A DNA stretch of 64,000 bases, from the NCBI RefSeq assembly GCF_004027225.2, contig NC_044298.2, positions 434,001 to 498,000 on the forward strand, read 5' to 3'. This stretch comes from Strigops habroptila. Lineage: Eukaryota > Chordata > Aves > Psittaciformes > Psittacidae. Shown here in pieces: positions 1 to 29,879 of this stretch. The stretch's first letter is position 1. Each line of letters opens with the position of its first letter. The notes below the pieces were generated by a model that was given only the letters and a program-made list of their open reading frames with translations, had not been told where the DNA came from and made no database searches. The translations under genes were made by a program, and so were the position numbers.

Positions 1-150
1 CTTTTCAAAGCAGCAACTGCTGGTGCTGAGCCATGGGGAAGCCGTTCGTGGTGGTAGAGAGGGGCGAACGGGCAGCAAAGCTCCGGAGTCTCACTCATCC
101 CTCTTCTCTTTTCCCTCTGGGACCCGTTTGCCCTGCCTGAAACCGTGCAG

Positions 151-3100
151 GGCCGCGGCGAGGGCTCCGGTTTGTCCGCTCTGCTTCCTCAACCCAAGAA
201 CATGACAGTGAAGGAGACCAATCGGTTACTTTTGCCCTACTCCATCTCGAGGAAAGCCGGAGAAACCCCCTGTGACTCCAAAGCTAAAGCCCCCACCTCT
301 TCCTCCAAAGCAAAACCTCTCTCCAAGCCAGCAGTGCCCACGACTCCGTCTCCATCCGCTATCAAAGCCGCTGCCAAGAGCGCGGCCCTGCAGGTAACCA
401 AACAGATCACGCAGGAAGAGGAGGACAGCGACGAAGAGGTCGAGCCAGAGAACTACTTCTCCTTGTCTGACAGGAGCGAGCCCGGCGTGGTGGGTGCTGA
501 CACCTACATGTACTCTGGCCCCGTGGTGCCGGAGGACCCCCCGCCCGGGACGGAGCCGGAGCCCCACTTCCAGGACGCTGCTGCCAACGCGCCTCTGGAG
601 TTCAAGACGGGCGCGGGCTCCAGTGGGGCTCAGCACAGTTGGGTGCCCAAGCCTGGAGAAGATTACAGCAGCCAGCCCTACAGCCACTTCCCTGCCTACA
701 GCGAGGCGGGCGCCTACTATCAGGTGAGTTCTGCTCGGGAAAGACCTCTGGGGTGAGCGGGGGGCTGAGGGAGTTGTGGGAGCAGAGGGGAGCTGGGGCA
801 GGGAGCAGAGATCCACGGTGTTGAACACATCAGAGGCTCATGGGCTGAGGTGGGGTGGAAACGACCTCAAGGTCCTCCAGCTCCAACCCCCTGCCATGGG
901 CAAGGACACCTTCCACTAGAGCAGGTTGCTCCAAGCCCCTGTGTCCAACCTGGCCTTGAACACTGCCAGGGATGGGGCCCTTCCCGCTGGGGGTAGCGCA
1001 CTCTGTCCCCCAGGCTGGCGAAGCAGCAGCTGGGGGCTGTGATTCCATGCTCCATCCTTGGCCCCTGTGCATGGATGCTCCAGGGTTCATTTCCCTCTGC
1101 TCTTGTGCCAAACTGCTTTTCCTTCTGCTGACAGGATTACTACGGCGGCGGGTACTACCAGGAGGGGGAACCAGCCCAGGCAGCAGCGCAGGAGATGAGC
1201 AGCGACTCCTCCTTCATCGATGACGAAGCGGTTGGCACCTCACTCTCTGTCCTGCTGCAGAATTGCTGTTTAAGCTCCGTTTGAGCCCAGGACCCCACCA
1301 GCCCTCCCTGTGCTTCGTGCTGGGTTGTTCCGTGGGCTCTAGCGCTGGGTGATGCCCTCCCTGCAGCCTCTCGGGCTGCTGCTTCAGCACGTTCCTGTGT
1401 GTTATCAGGCGGGGATGAGCTCCTAGAGCTCCATTCCCTCCTTGTGAGGGGCATGTGGGGCAGACGGGGGGTGTGAAGATGGGCCTGGCCGAGCTGCAGA
1501 TGAGCCACTCTTGAGGTACCTTCACGGTGCACCCTCCAGCGCAGCAGTGAATTCCCCACTCGGTTAAAACCCTCTTTTCAACCACCTTTTCCCACTGTTG
1601 AGCTCATGTAGAAGCTGCCAGTCTCATAAGCTGAGCCTGCCAGTGCTGCAGAGGACAGTCACCCCTCGCTCCTCCGAGGGACCCCTGCCCTTTAGAGGTG
1701 TATTTGTGCCACGGGAGGTGGGTGTGTTGGCAGCAGAACCTCAGGCACCTCCCTAGAGCTTGAATTGAGTGGCTCGGGAGGCCGAGGTTCTCCTGAGCAA
1801 GACTGAGAACACGAGTCGATGCTGTTTTCTGCGTGGGGCGGTGAGGTTATAACCTTCCCGCTGCCAGGTTTAAGGTCTGTAGCAGAGCAGAACTCGCCTC
1901 GATACCAGGGGAGGTGGTGGTTGGGGGGGCCGGGGCTCAGCCTCCATCCCCCTTCCCTTGTTCCAGAGCTGCTGTGACTCTGGTGGCTTCTCTTGTTCCA
2001 GTTCAAGCGGCTGCAGGGCAAGAGGAACCGCGGGAGGGAAGAGATCAACTTTGTGGATATCAAAGGTGATGATCAGCTCAGCGGAGCCCAGCAGTGGCTC
2101 ACCAAGTCCTTGACTGAGGAGAAGACCATGAAGTCCTTCAGCAAGGTACAGGCAGGGGTTTGGAGACCTCCGTGCAGTTCCCAGCTGGAGGTGTGTTAGA
2201 TGCACCCACCAGCACGGGGGGACGGGGACCCTGGGGTGTTGTATAAAGAATTCCACCTCGGAGAGCTGCTCAGAACACGGGCTGTGGGTGGTAAAGAGCA
2301 GCCAGGAGCTGCTCCAGCTGAAGGAACCTGCCCAGAGCCCTTTCATAGGAAACAAATGCTGCTTAGAATCAGACTGTGAGGTTGGGAGGAACCTCAGGGA
2401 TCATCTGGTCCATCCTTTCGTGGCAAAAGCACAGTGTAGACAAGGTGGCCCAGCTGAACCTTCAAAGTATCCAGGAATGGGGAATCTGCCACCTCCCTGG
2501 GGCCGTGATCCCAAAGGCTGGTGGTTCTCCTGGTGAAAACATCCTCTCGTGCCCACCCTCCTCTCGCCCTGCCTTTGTGCAGGCTCTGCTCGTGTTTTGC
2601 TCGCTGGGCCAGGATCTTTCCAGCCTTAACAATTCCCTTGCTTTTGCTTCCTAGAAAAAAGGAGATCAGCCCACGGGGCAGCAGAGGAGGAAACACCAGA
2701 TCACGTACCTGATCCATCAGGTGAGTGGCAGCAGCCTGCGGGAGCCCCGGCCTGCTCCGAGGCCACCAACAGCCTCGGGGCAGCAGCACCTTGACCCTGG
2801 GGGTGTCCTGGCACTGAGCTCCTGCCTGGCTTTTGGCTCTGCTTCCCCCCCCCCAGCTCTGGGCTGTGTTCTGAGGCTCTTTGCTGCCCGGCTTCATTCC
2901 CCCCCCCTCCCTGCTGCTGCCGTGTCCTTGGTGAGCAGCTCCTGACCCTGTCCCCCCCCCCGAGAAGCTGCGTTGCAGCCTGCACATCCCGATGGATTCA
3001 GGCCCCCGGCATGAGGATGGTGCGAGCTCCGCGAGGAGGCTGCTCGCTGAAGTGCCCCCGGTGGTGGGGTGGGGGGGGGGTGTGAAGCGCTGGGAGCTGC

Positions 3101-3228
3101 TGACTCAGCACCACTGATCTCAATCCTCTCCCGTCCCGCAGGCGAAGGAGCGAGAGCTGGAGCTGAAGAACACTTGGTCTGAGAACAAGCTCAGCCGGCG
3201 CCAGACTCAAGCCAAATACGGGTTCTGA
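151..3228 (+). CDS. PRCC: PRCC, proline-rich nuclear protein (3' five exons)
   Basis: PRCC is a nuclear protein linked to pre-mRNA splicing and mitotic checkpoint (MAD2L2) function, and is known from the PRCC-TFE3 fusion. Exons I place: 151-723, 1135-1230, 2002-2145, 2655-2720, 3142-3228, all with GT/AG borders and consistent phase. The first exon, with the proline-rich N-terminus, lies left of the window. Recognised blocks are GSGLSALLPQPKN, an acidic stretch EEEDSDEEVEPENYFSL, PLEFKTGAGSSGA, the GAYYQ/DYYGGGYY tyrosine-glycine stretch, FKRLQGKRNRGREEINF, and the basic C-terminus ENKLSRRQTQAKYGF ending in TGA at 3226. The conserved C-terminal half is intact, with about 221 residues visible of a roughly 490-residue family protein. 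Identity is firm; only the N-terminus is missing. Confidence 0.95.
840..977 (-). repeat. CR1 LINE 3' fragment in PRCC intron
   Basis: The reverse-oriented CR1 3' region is recognised by the block reading tccactagagcaggttgct followed by the 'cctggccttgaacactgcc' segment. These recur almost unchanged in more than ten places in this window. Confidence 0.85.
2366..2545 (-). repeat. Diverged CR1 LINE fragment in PRCC intron
   Basis: It opens with a CR1-type 3' end (agaatcagactgtgaggttg, then 'ggaacctcagggatcatctg'). It differs from the main subfamily in the window and so is probably an older copy. Confidence 0.6.
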
Positions 3229-3526
3229 CACCTCTGGCCTGCTCCGTGGCTGTGTCCCTCCTGTGTGGGCTCACCCCTGGGGTGGCAGGACACCGCGCTC
3301 CCCTGCGGCACGAGAAGGGTCCTGAACTCATGCGAGCTGGTCCTGAACCTCCAGCCGTCACCTTTCCCCTCCCTCCTTACAAACAAGAGCGTGGAAGGTC
3401 CAAGCCAAGCCTGTTCCACGCAGCGGATCCAGCCCAAGGCAGGAGATGTGCCTGGCACGAGGCTGCGGGCGCAGGGGCTGCTCCTCCTCCCGGGTAACCT
3501 CACCCAGGAACCTTGGGCAGAGTCTC

Positions 3527-3532
3527 AATAAA
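3527..3532 (+). other. PRCC poly(A) signal AATAAA
   Basis: An AATAAA hexamer lies 299 bases after the PRCC stop, giving a short 3' UTR. It is followed by a T/G-rich stretch. Confidence 0.75.
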
Positions 3533-3544
3533 CTCCCAATTCCC

Positions 3545-5235
3545 ACTTTGCTCCTTTCCCGGACTCGCTGTGCGTTGAGAGTGTGATTGTCCTTGCTGAA
3601 GGATGCTTCCCAAGAGCAAGCCTGGCTTTTTGCCCCCTTGTTTTTTGTGGTCCCTTTGAGTTGAGCCATCCTCAACGGCTGCTTCCTCGTGGCTGAGTAA
3701 CTGCAGAGCTCCTCTCACGCGACGGCTCTTGGTTTCTGTTCGAGTGGGGCTGGGTTAATGCTCCTCTTCTCAGCTCCACCAGCCTCTGTGTCTCCAGCTG
3801 TGCTGAGGGGAACCTCCTTTTGCAGGTCAGAGCTTGCCCTCGAGCTGAGAACACCCCGGGGGTGATTGCGGGGAGGATCTCGAGGTGCTTTTGGATTAAC
3901 ATGCTCAGTGTGTGGATGTACCTTCCCTTTCCCCCCCGCTTCCTCCTGAGCCACGGCCTGCAGTGCTGCGCCAGGCTTGGCCCAGCGCTATTCCCAGCGT
4001 CGGGAAGCTCACCCAGCACCCCCAGAGGGAAGCTGCCAACTGGACGTGTAGGATGACTTCTTCTTTCTCCCCGCTTTGTTTGTATCCTCCTGGTTCCAAT
4101 GAAGTATTAACTTGTCCCTGCTGGCTGGGAAGAGGGATTGAAGCTGAGATGTGGAATCCAAGGGCTTGGTTGGGGTGATGGGGCTGCAGATCATGGGCTT
4201 TGCTGGCCAGACCCACGTCTCCTCAGCCACATCTCAGTGGCCTCCCTCGTGTGATGCTAAAGGGGACAGGGCTGGTGTTGACCTGGCATTCCTGCTACTA
4301 CGGGTTGTAGTGGTGTGAGCACGGGCAGAGCAGCTCCTATTTGTTGGATTTAGGACTCCCAAGAGGGGTTTTTCCTCCCCTGACTCCTGTTAAAACCAAG
4401 CAACCAACCCTGAGTGAAACCTTTCCTTCGAGTGGTTTAAAGGAGCCCCATTCCCGGCTCACTTCCCGGGATGGTTTAGTACTTCCAGAGCCCCTTTGGA
4501 GCAGTGAATGAGCAGAATAAAGTCACTGTGGAGTAATTTATTCCTCTCTCCCCTGTACAGCCCAGGCCTCCAGAGACACATTTGATAAAGGAATAAAGTT
4601 TTCAATGAACTCGGTCACATCCGTGTCCGTCCCCGGGCGCTCGGCTCCTTGCTCCAGGTACTCCGCATCCTCTCTCCCTGCCCATGGGAAGGCTGCAGCC
4701 CGTGTTTTGGGAGCAGCCTTGGTTTCCTCTCCAAGCAGATGCTGTTGCCCAGCCAGGGCTGAAACACTCACCCGAGGGAATGGGCTCTGGGTGTTGCTCC
4801 CCCGTGATGGGGATTCCTCCCCCTCGGCATTCGGCATTCCCGCTTGGAGCACGGTGTGGCGGCGGTGACGGCAGAGCCGGGGCTGCAGCTCTGCTCCCAA
4901 ACCCTTCCTCTGCAGCCTCGGGGGGATTGTGGAGTCCTGGAGGTTGAAGCCTTTCTCCTCTCCCTATTCCATGTGGAACGGCTCATGCTTAGCACTGGAG
5001 AGGAGCTGGGATAATGGCCACAGCCCTGGCCCTCTCCTCCTGGCTCCAGAGGCTTCCTTTGGCAGTGAAGGAGCCTTGGAGGGTGCTTGTCTCAGACCCG
5101 CCTCCACTGATGCCTTAGAGATGGGCTCCCGAGAGCTGCTCGTACATATTGTTGGGGTCCCCCTGCCCCACAGCGCTCCTCCTGCGGCCGACAGGGGCAT
5201 CCTGCTCCGGTGCAGGGTTCCTGGTGCCCTGCAGA
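3545..5235. other. PRCC-SH2D2A intergenic region, no supported gene
   Basis: Between the PRCC poly(A) site and the next CR1 I see no exon I can name. It contains AATAAA on + at 4517 and 4592 and on - at 4537-4542. These signals suggest one or more transcript ends, either an alternative PRCC end or the 3' end of the SH2D2A transcript. Minus-strand open stretches at 4538-4900 and around 5115-5200 are discussed under findings. Confidence 0.5.
4537..4542 (-). other. Candidate poly(A) signal for SH2D2A transcript
   Basis: AATAAA on the minus strand, about 1 kb beyond the SH2D2A stop. It is the first such hexamer met downstream of that gene on this strand. Confidence 0.4.
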
Positions 5236-5239
5236 GCCA

Positions 5240-5512
5240 CAGTGAGAGGGGAAGGGAAACAGGGGCAGGCCAAGGGGAATGGCTTTAACCTGCCCGAGGG
5301 GAGACTGAGATGAGCTCTGAGGCAGAAGCTCTTCCCTGTGAGGGTGCTGAGGCGCTGGCACAGGGTGCCCAGAGAAGCTGTGGCTGCCCCATCCCTGGCA
5401 GTGTTCAAGGCCAGGTTGGACACAGGGGCTTGGAGCAACCTGCTCTAGTGGAAGGTGTCCCTGCCCGTGGAGCTGGAGGAGCTTTAAGGAATCCCAGGCT
5501 GGGATTCTATGG
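5240..5512 (+). repeat. CR1 LINE 3' fragment
   Basis: Forward CR1 with the usual 'ggtgctgaggcgctggcaca' and 'caaggccaggttggacacag' blocks. It ends in a gattctatgg-type tail immediately downstream of the SH2D2A stop, so it probably lies in the 3' UTR. Confidence 0.9.
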
Positions 5513-5564
5513 GAATAGAATCCATAAGATCGTTCCTTATGGAGCTGGGAGCCAGGACGCGGCT

Positions 5565-7070
5565 CTACATCGGTCCCTCACCCTCCCAGGGCTGAGCAGG
5601 GCCACGGGGCCGGGACAGGACCCCTCTCCTCCCGCTGCCCCCCCGCTGTGGAGCAAACCCCAAGCCCGCAGCTCCCGGCCGCGGCACTGGGAGCAGCGGG
5701 TGGCTCTGCAGCGACCTGCGCCCGGAGCCAACCCGCGGGGCCGCGCCGGGGGCTCCGCTCTCCCCCCCAGCCGTGGTGGGAGCCGCCGGGAGCTGCCTCC
5801 TCCGGGAATGGCGCCCGGGTGGGCTGCGGGGGGGCCTGGGGGGCAGGTCCTGCCCTGCCACCACCACCTCGGAGTAGATGTTCTCGCTGCAGCCCCGGCC
5901 CATGGCATAGAAGGGGCCGGGCTCCTCCTGCTCGCGGTGCGCGGTGGGGCCGGGAGCGGTGCCCTCGTGGGGCTCGGCGTAGAGGTGGCAGCTCAGGAGC
6001 TGCTGGTACGTGGCCTCCTCGTGCTCCTTGGAGCTGGCCTTGGCTGGGAGCGGTGGCGGGACACCGGGAGCCTGTGGAGATGGGGTCCAGCATCATTCCA
6101 TGGGGGCTGCATCCTCCATCCCGCCTCCAGCCCCATCCCTGTGCCCTGCCGTTACCTCCCTGGCTGAGCATCCCTCGGCGCCGGGCTCCACGGGCAGCAG
6201 AGGGGCTGTGGCCTCCTGCCTGGCTCCCCGCGGTCCCTTGGACACGGTGCTGTACACCGGGAACATTCCTGGTGCTCCTCTCCATGGGAATCGCGCGGCA
6301 TCGGTGCCGTGGGGCTCATCTTCCTGCACGGGGAGGAGAGGAGCTGAGATCCCGCCTCGGCTCCCTGCTCCTCCGGGGGTGCCGCTCCGCTTCCAACCCT
6401 CTTTTTGTGACGCTTGGACTTCCCTTGGCTTCGCTTTCGGAGCTGGGAACCCCCCATCCATCCGTAGAGTGGGAATGACTCCACTCTTCCCGCTCACCCG
6501 TGCCCGTGGCACCGTCAGGACCTCGTGGAAGGGCGCGATGGGCGCTGTGCTGTAGTGCTGCAGGAGGTCACGCAGCTCCGTGTGCGCGCTGCGCTCCCCC
6601 AGGATCACGTACTTCCCATCCGGATCCTGGGCCAGGACAAAGTGCCGGCAGCGATCCCTGCCCCTGGAGCGGGGGAAAAGGGGCTGGGGTCGGCACAAGG
6701 GGTGGGAAGGGGCCTGAGCACAGCGGGAGGGTCCCTCACCTGTAGGACAGGACGAAGCCAACGGTGCTCTCACTGAAGCGCACCAGGAAGCAGCCCAAGG
6801 GCTCATCCTGCAGGAGCTGCTCCGCCTCCCTATGGGAAAGGGTCCGGAGCCACTGACCCCGCTCCCTCCGTGGGATGCAGGGCTCCAGTCCCGGAGCCCA
6901 GGGATGGGGATGCTGCAGGGGACACCCTGTTCCCCCGCCCCTGCTCACCTCCGGCTGATGAAGCCATGGAACCACGGGGGAAGCTCACCCTCGGCCCTCA
7001 GCCTCCCGACCTGAGTCTGCTGGAACCAGAGCTGTGTCCGGGCACGCAGGGCCCCCAGCGCCGGGTCCCC
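5565..7070 (-). CDS. SH2D2A: SH2D2A (TSAd), T-cell SH2 adaptor, 5' end unresolved
   Basis: SH2D2A is a cytoplasmic adaptor that binds LCK and VEGFR2 phosphotyrosines. Minus-strand exons are 6949-7070, 6740-6829, 6498-6663, 6156-6323 and 5565-6071, with phases that fit throughout. The SH2 domain runs from PPWFHGFISRR through GCFLVRFSESTVGFVLSYR (which has the FLVR phosphotyrosine-binding arginine) to LRDLLQHYSTAPI. After it come YSTVSK, a proline-rich PPPLPAK motif, and GPFYAMGRG...ENIYSEV, which matches the FYAMGRG...NIYVEV segment of mammalian TSAd. The last exon ends in TAG at 5565 after a long proline- and arginine-rich tail. The exon(s) before 7070 with the start codon could not be placed; a CpG-rich stretch near 7600-7750 is a likely promoter. 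The gene lies divergently from INSRR. Confidence 0.88.
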
Positions 7071-7324
7071 CTGCACCGGGGGGCCCCGGAGGGAAGGGGA
7101 GAGCATCCGCGTGTGGGGATGTGCCCCCGGGATGTCCTGATCCCAGCGTGGGGCTCCTGATGCAGGACACGGTCCCTGCAGTGTGTGAGCTCTGGGGGCT
7201 GGACCCGTCACAGCCCCACAGCCCCTGCCCCGCGTGTTGTGGTGCCCCAGGGGCTGCTCTGCCCTGTGGGGCTGCACTGGGGTCGGGTCGGGTCCTGGCT
7301 TGGTGCTGGCTCTGTTGTTGGAGG

Positions 7325-7485
7325 TGCTGAAGAGGTGACGGGCATCCTCCGTGGGGTTCCCTGTCCCGGGGAGAAACAGGCTCAGAGCCTTGGGGCACCC
7401 TGTGCCAGCGCCTCAGCACCCTCCCAAGGAAGAGCTTCTTCCTTAACTCCAACCTGCACTTCCCCTGTTCCAGTTTAAGCCCTGG
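7325..7485 (-). repeat. CR1 LINE fragment
   Basis: Reverse CR1 with 'caccctgtgccagcgcctca' and an old, diverged flank (cttcccctgttccagtttaa). Confidence 0.75.
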
Positions 7486-8012
7486 GAATCCCCAATCCCT
7501 CCCTCGCAACCCCTGTGTCCAGCACCCCTTTGGCTGGGGGGAGCATCCCCTCATCACCCGTCTCTTGGGGTTTGCTCCTCGGCCTTTTCCCTCCCGTCCC
7601 GGCCCAAACCCCGATCCCCGCCGTGCACCCACCTCTGCCCGGGCGCGCAGGGGCTGGGGGGTCCATGGCTGGAGCCCATGGGACGAGGGGGGGGCTGCGC
7701 CTGCGCCTCGGCTGCCTGCGAGGGGCAGGAAGCGGCGACGGAGCCGCAAGAGCCTTGGGGTGATGGGACACGTCCTGGCAAGGTGGCACCGGGTGGCAGC
7801 GGGCGGCGATGGGGTGACACCGGCAGCGGAGGGGCTCATGGCCCCGGCTCATGCCACGAGCTGGGATCCGGTTCCTGGCACGGTGGGATCCGGCATCATT
7901 CCCCTTCCTCGTGCTCCGGCTGCCTGGGATGTGCTGGGAGCATCGGCCCAGCAAAGGGGATGAGCCCAATGGGAAGCTTCCAGCACTGTCGGCTCCATCC
8001 CATGGCTGCTTC

Positions 8013-8172
8013 CCAGGGCAGGGCTGGAGTCACCGTCCCTGCAAGTGTTCACACCCCGTGTAGCCGAGGCTCAGTGCCGTGGGTTAGCGGTGGCCTTGGC
8101 AGCGCTGGGAGCGGTTGGACTGGATGAGCTGAAAGGTCTCTTCCAACCTGGTTGATTCCATGATTCCATGTG
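8013..8172 (+). repeat. CR1 LINE 3' end (attccatg-tail subfamily)
   Basis: It contains 'gtccctgcaagtgttcacac' and 'ggttggactggatgagctga', and ends in gattccatgattccatg, the octamer-type CR1 tail. Confidence 0.9.
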
Positions 8173-8317
8173 AGCCGCGATTTCCTCCTGGTGCTGCCAG
8201 CTCCGGAGCCAGCCCCGCATTGGCACAAGCGATGCTGCACCCCAGAGACGGCTGAGAACAGGGATTAGAGCTGGGAATGGCTCATCCATCGCACCGGGAC
8301 AGGGACGGGCTCTGCAG

Positions 8318-8404
8318 AGCCGGGATGGGGACGGGGATGGGGACGGGGACGGGGATGGGGATGGGGATGGGGATGGGGACGGGGATGGGGATGGGGATGG
8401 CTCC
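8318..8404 (+). repeat. GGGGAT/GGGGAC hexanucleotide tract
   Basis: About 14 tandem GGGGA(T/C) units. Evenly spaced runs of four G's give strong G-quadruplex potential on the plus strand, upstream of INSRR. Confidence 0.9.
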
Positions 8405-9721
8405 CGGTGCCCTCCCGCACCCCGAGGCGCCAGCCCCGGCTCTCTCCACCTTAAGAGCCCCGTGTCCCTCCCTGCACCCTCGCACCCGCTTCCCCCACGG
8501 CAGACACCAGCCGGGTTTCCTGTTCGCAACCCTCGCTTACGGACAGCGGCTGCTCCAGACACCGGGAATTGCCCCTGAAAGGCCTTTTCCAGCAAAGAGC
8601 TTCTCCTGGGAACCGTGGCCAGATCCTGCCCCGGCTCCTGGGAAACGCTCTGAGGAGGAGCCGGGATTGGCTGGAGGAGCTGGGGGGGGACCCTCACACA
8701 GAGGAAAGCGCTGTCCCGGGGCAGGGAACAGGGATTGGGAGCTGGACACTTGAGGAGCCGCTTTCCCTGGGAGCCGAGGGAATGAGCCTGGCCACGGTGC
8801 TGTGCCTCAGTTCCCCCCCTGCAGCACCGCGCCTGACCCACGGCTCTGCCCCACAGGAGCATCGGGGGCAGAACCCACACCCTGTGGGTGAGGGGCGATG
8901 CGAGGGGTGCCCGGGGGAAACTGAAGCACAGGGACATGGGGACACGGGGACACGGGGACACGGGGACACGGAGCCGGGGCTGGTGCTGCCGTGACTCGGT
9001 GGCTCTGGGGCTCAAGGCTGCATTTGGCTGAACACACGTTCTAATTGTAGGAAGCAGTTAATAGCCATGGGGGCCCCCCCGTCTCCCCATCCATCCATTC
9101 ATCCATCCATCCATCCCAGCACTGTTCAGCCCCGGTTTCATGGTGCTGACAGGTCACTGGGGCAGCAGCCCCCCTCCCCAGCTCCCTGCTTCAGTGGGGC
9201 TGCCCCATGGCTGGACCCTCACCCGTGCTCGGCCCTAGAGTGAGAAATAAACATCTCCCCCTCATCCATTCTCCTCTCCCGCAGCTTCCTCCCGCTCCTC
9301 AGGGGGAACGCGGGGTCCCGGCCCCCCGGCCCCGCGCTGCCGTGGAGGGTGACCCTGGCATTGTCACCTCTGTGCCGCGCCGGGGGGCTCCATCGGCTGC
9401 ATCCCTGCGCCAGAGCACCTGGATGCTCCTGCTCAGGCGGGGACACTGAGGCAGGCGCAGCCCTTCCTTCCTTCCCGGCCCATCCCGGCGCGGGGGGGGG
9501 TTGGTGGTGTTTTCCCTCCTCTATTTCCCAAACAAGCGCTGGCCGCGGCCCGGACAGTTGTCAGGCTAAATATTTAGTGTGCAACACCCGAAAACAAAAG
9601 TGAAGGGGCCGCGGGGGCCGCGGGGGCCACCCCTGTGCCATAGGGCGGCGTTCCATAGGGAGAGCGGCCGGACACGGAGCAGCAGCGCCCAAAGCAGGAC
9701 GGGGCCGGGGTCCCACCGGGG

Positions 9722-20941
<11,220 letters not shown>

Positions 20942-21420
20942 TCCCATCCCGGCGTGTCCTTGGACTCTGCATCCCCCGGCCACCCCCCCACTGCCGGGAC
21001 CCCCCCCCCGTGTTATTTATTGCTTCCAAGGAGCGGGTGCCTTGGGAAAGGGGTGGCAGGAAAAACCAGGATGCTCCATGGGGCGCATTTCCCCTGGGAA
21101 TATATTGGGGTGCCCCAAGTCAAGGGAAGGGAGCGGGAAGGTGCCAGATGAACAGAGGTCACCCTGGTCTGTCCTTATCGTTTAGGGAGGGGAAGGAAAT
21201 GGGGGTCTGGGGGTGAGGTGCGAGGTTTGGGGTTTGGGGTCCCCCCATCAACCAGCAAACAGGTCAGTCGTGCGACCCCCCCTCTTTTACAGGTGGGGAA
21301 ACTGAGGCACGGGGCTGTCCTCTGCCTCCCCCCCGTCCCCAGCACTGGGACCAGTCTCAGGGCTCTGCTGGTCTGTGTAAGGGGCTCCACTGTCTGATCT
21401 GTGCCCATGGGATGAGGGCG

Positions 21421-21426
21421 AATAAA
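21421..21426 (+). other. INSRR poly(A) signal AATAAA
   Basis: An AATAAA lies 480 bases after the INSRR stop, with a GT-rich stretch following. It leaves about 740 bases to the NTRK1 start codon. Confidence 0.8.
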
Positions 21427-22179
21427 GGGGGGGATGAAGCTTGGACGTGGCGGTGCCTGGTTTGGGGGGGTCACGGCGAAGGGGGAGGTGCAGCTCGTGG
21501 GGGTTTCCACTCCCCCCCCCCGCCCCATCTGCTTCCTGCGGCGCCCGCACCGGGGCAAAAACAAGGAAGTGGGGAGGTTGCGGTGGGCGGCAGCTCCGCT
21601 GGGGGGGGGGGGAATGTTGGTGCCACCAAATGTCCCCCCCGTCTCCAGCCCCTCTGCACCCCAACAGAACAGGGCGCTGGGGCAAGAGCCAGAGCCAGGG
21701 CAGCTCTGTCCTGCCTTGAGTTTCTGGGGGCACAGCCCGGGGGGTGCGTGACAGATTGAGGGGCTCTGAGTTTCCCCATGAGCCCGGGTGTGCTGGTGTG
21801 ATGTCCCCTGTCCTGGGCTGGAGCCGGGTCCTGGAGTGTGCCCCAATGTGTTTGGGGGTGCTGGGGAGCTGCTTTGTGGGGCGGGGGGTGCGGTTTGGGG
21901 CTGTAGGGCGCAGGGCACGGGCAGGCGCCCCGTTCGGTGCCCGTTGCGGCGGGACCCCGTGTCCGTGAGGCTCCGGGCAGGGCTGTGGCCGGTCCGGGGG
22001 GCTCCTGCCCCGCTTCATCCCGGCCGGGGGGCGCCGGGGGCGGTGCCGGGGCGGGGGGAGCCGCCGGCCCCTCCCGGGAGGCCGGTCTCTGCGTGGCTCT
22101 TAAGCCCCGCACGGCCCCGTGCTTGGGCTGCCGGGCAAGTGCGAGGGACGGCGGCCCCGGCCCCGGTCCCGGCGCCGCG

Positions 22180-29598
<7,419 letters not shown>

Positions 29599-29860
29599 TA
29601 AGAGAGGGGGGAGAGGAATGAAACCTTATTTATAGTGGAAAATGGCCTTCCCACTGCCCTGGGGGGCTGCAGGCCTGGGCTGGGGGCCCCCCAAGGCTGA
29701 CGGGGCAGAGCTGAGAGCCCCCAGCACAGGGTTGGGGCCACCGTTGGTGTTGAGGGCTCAGCTCTATGGGGAGGGGAGTTGGGGCACCCAAGGCTCGGCT
29801 GCTCCTTCATCCCGGTCCCTGGCTGGTGGGGTGCTCTGCTCTGCAGCACAACCAGTCCGT

Positions 29861-29866
29861 AATAAA
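29861..29866 (+). other. NTRK1 poly(A) signal AATAAA
   Basis: An AATAAA lies about 350 bases after the NTRK1 stop. Confidence 0.75.
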
Positions 29867-29879
29867 GCTGTCCGGCTCC

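Larger units (their letters stand above)
7071..9721. other. SH2D2A 5' region and divergent SH2D2A/INSRR intergenic DNA
   Basis: This interval holds the unplaced first exon(s) of SH2D2A, probably within 7100-7850. It also holds two CR1 pieces, the G-rich hexamer tract at 8318-8404, a run of about 9-base gacacgggg repeats at 8936-8972, and a short CCATC repeat near 9086-9116. A moderately AT-rich patch at 9540-9600 (ggctaaatatttagtgtgca) lies just upstream of the INSRR start. No other coding sequence was recognised. Confidence 0.5.
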
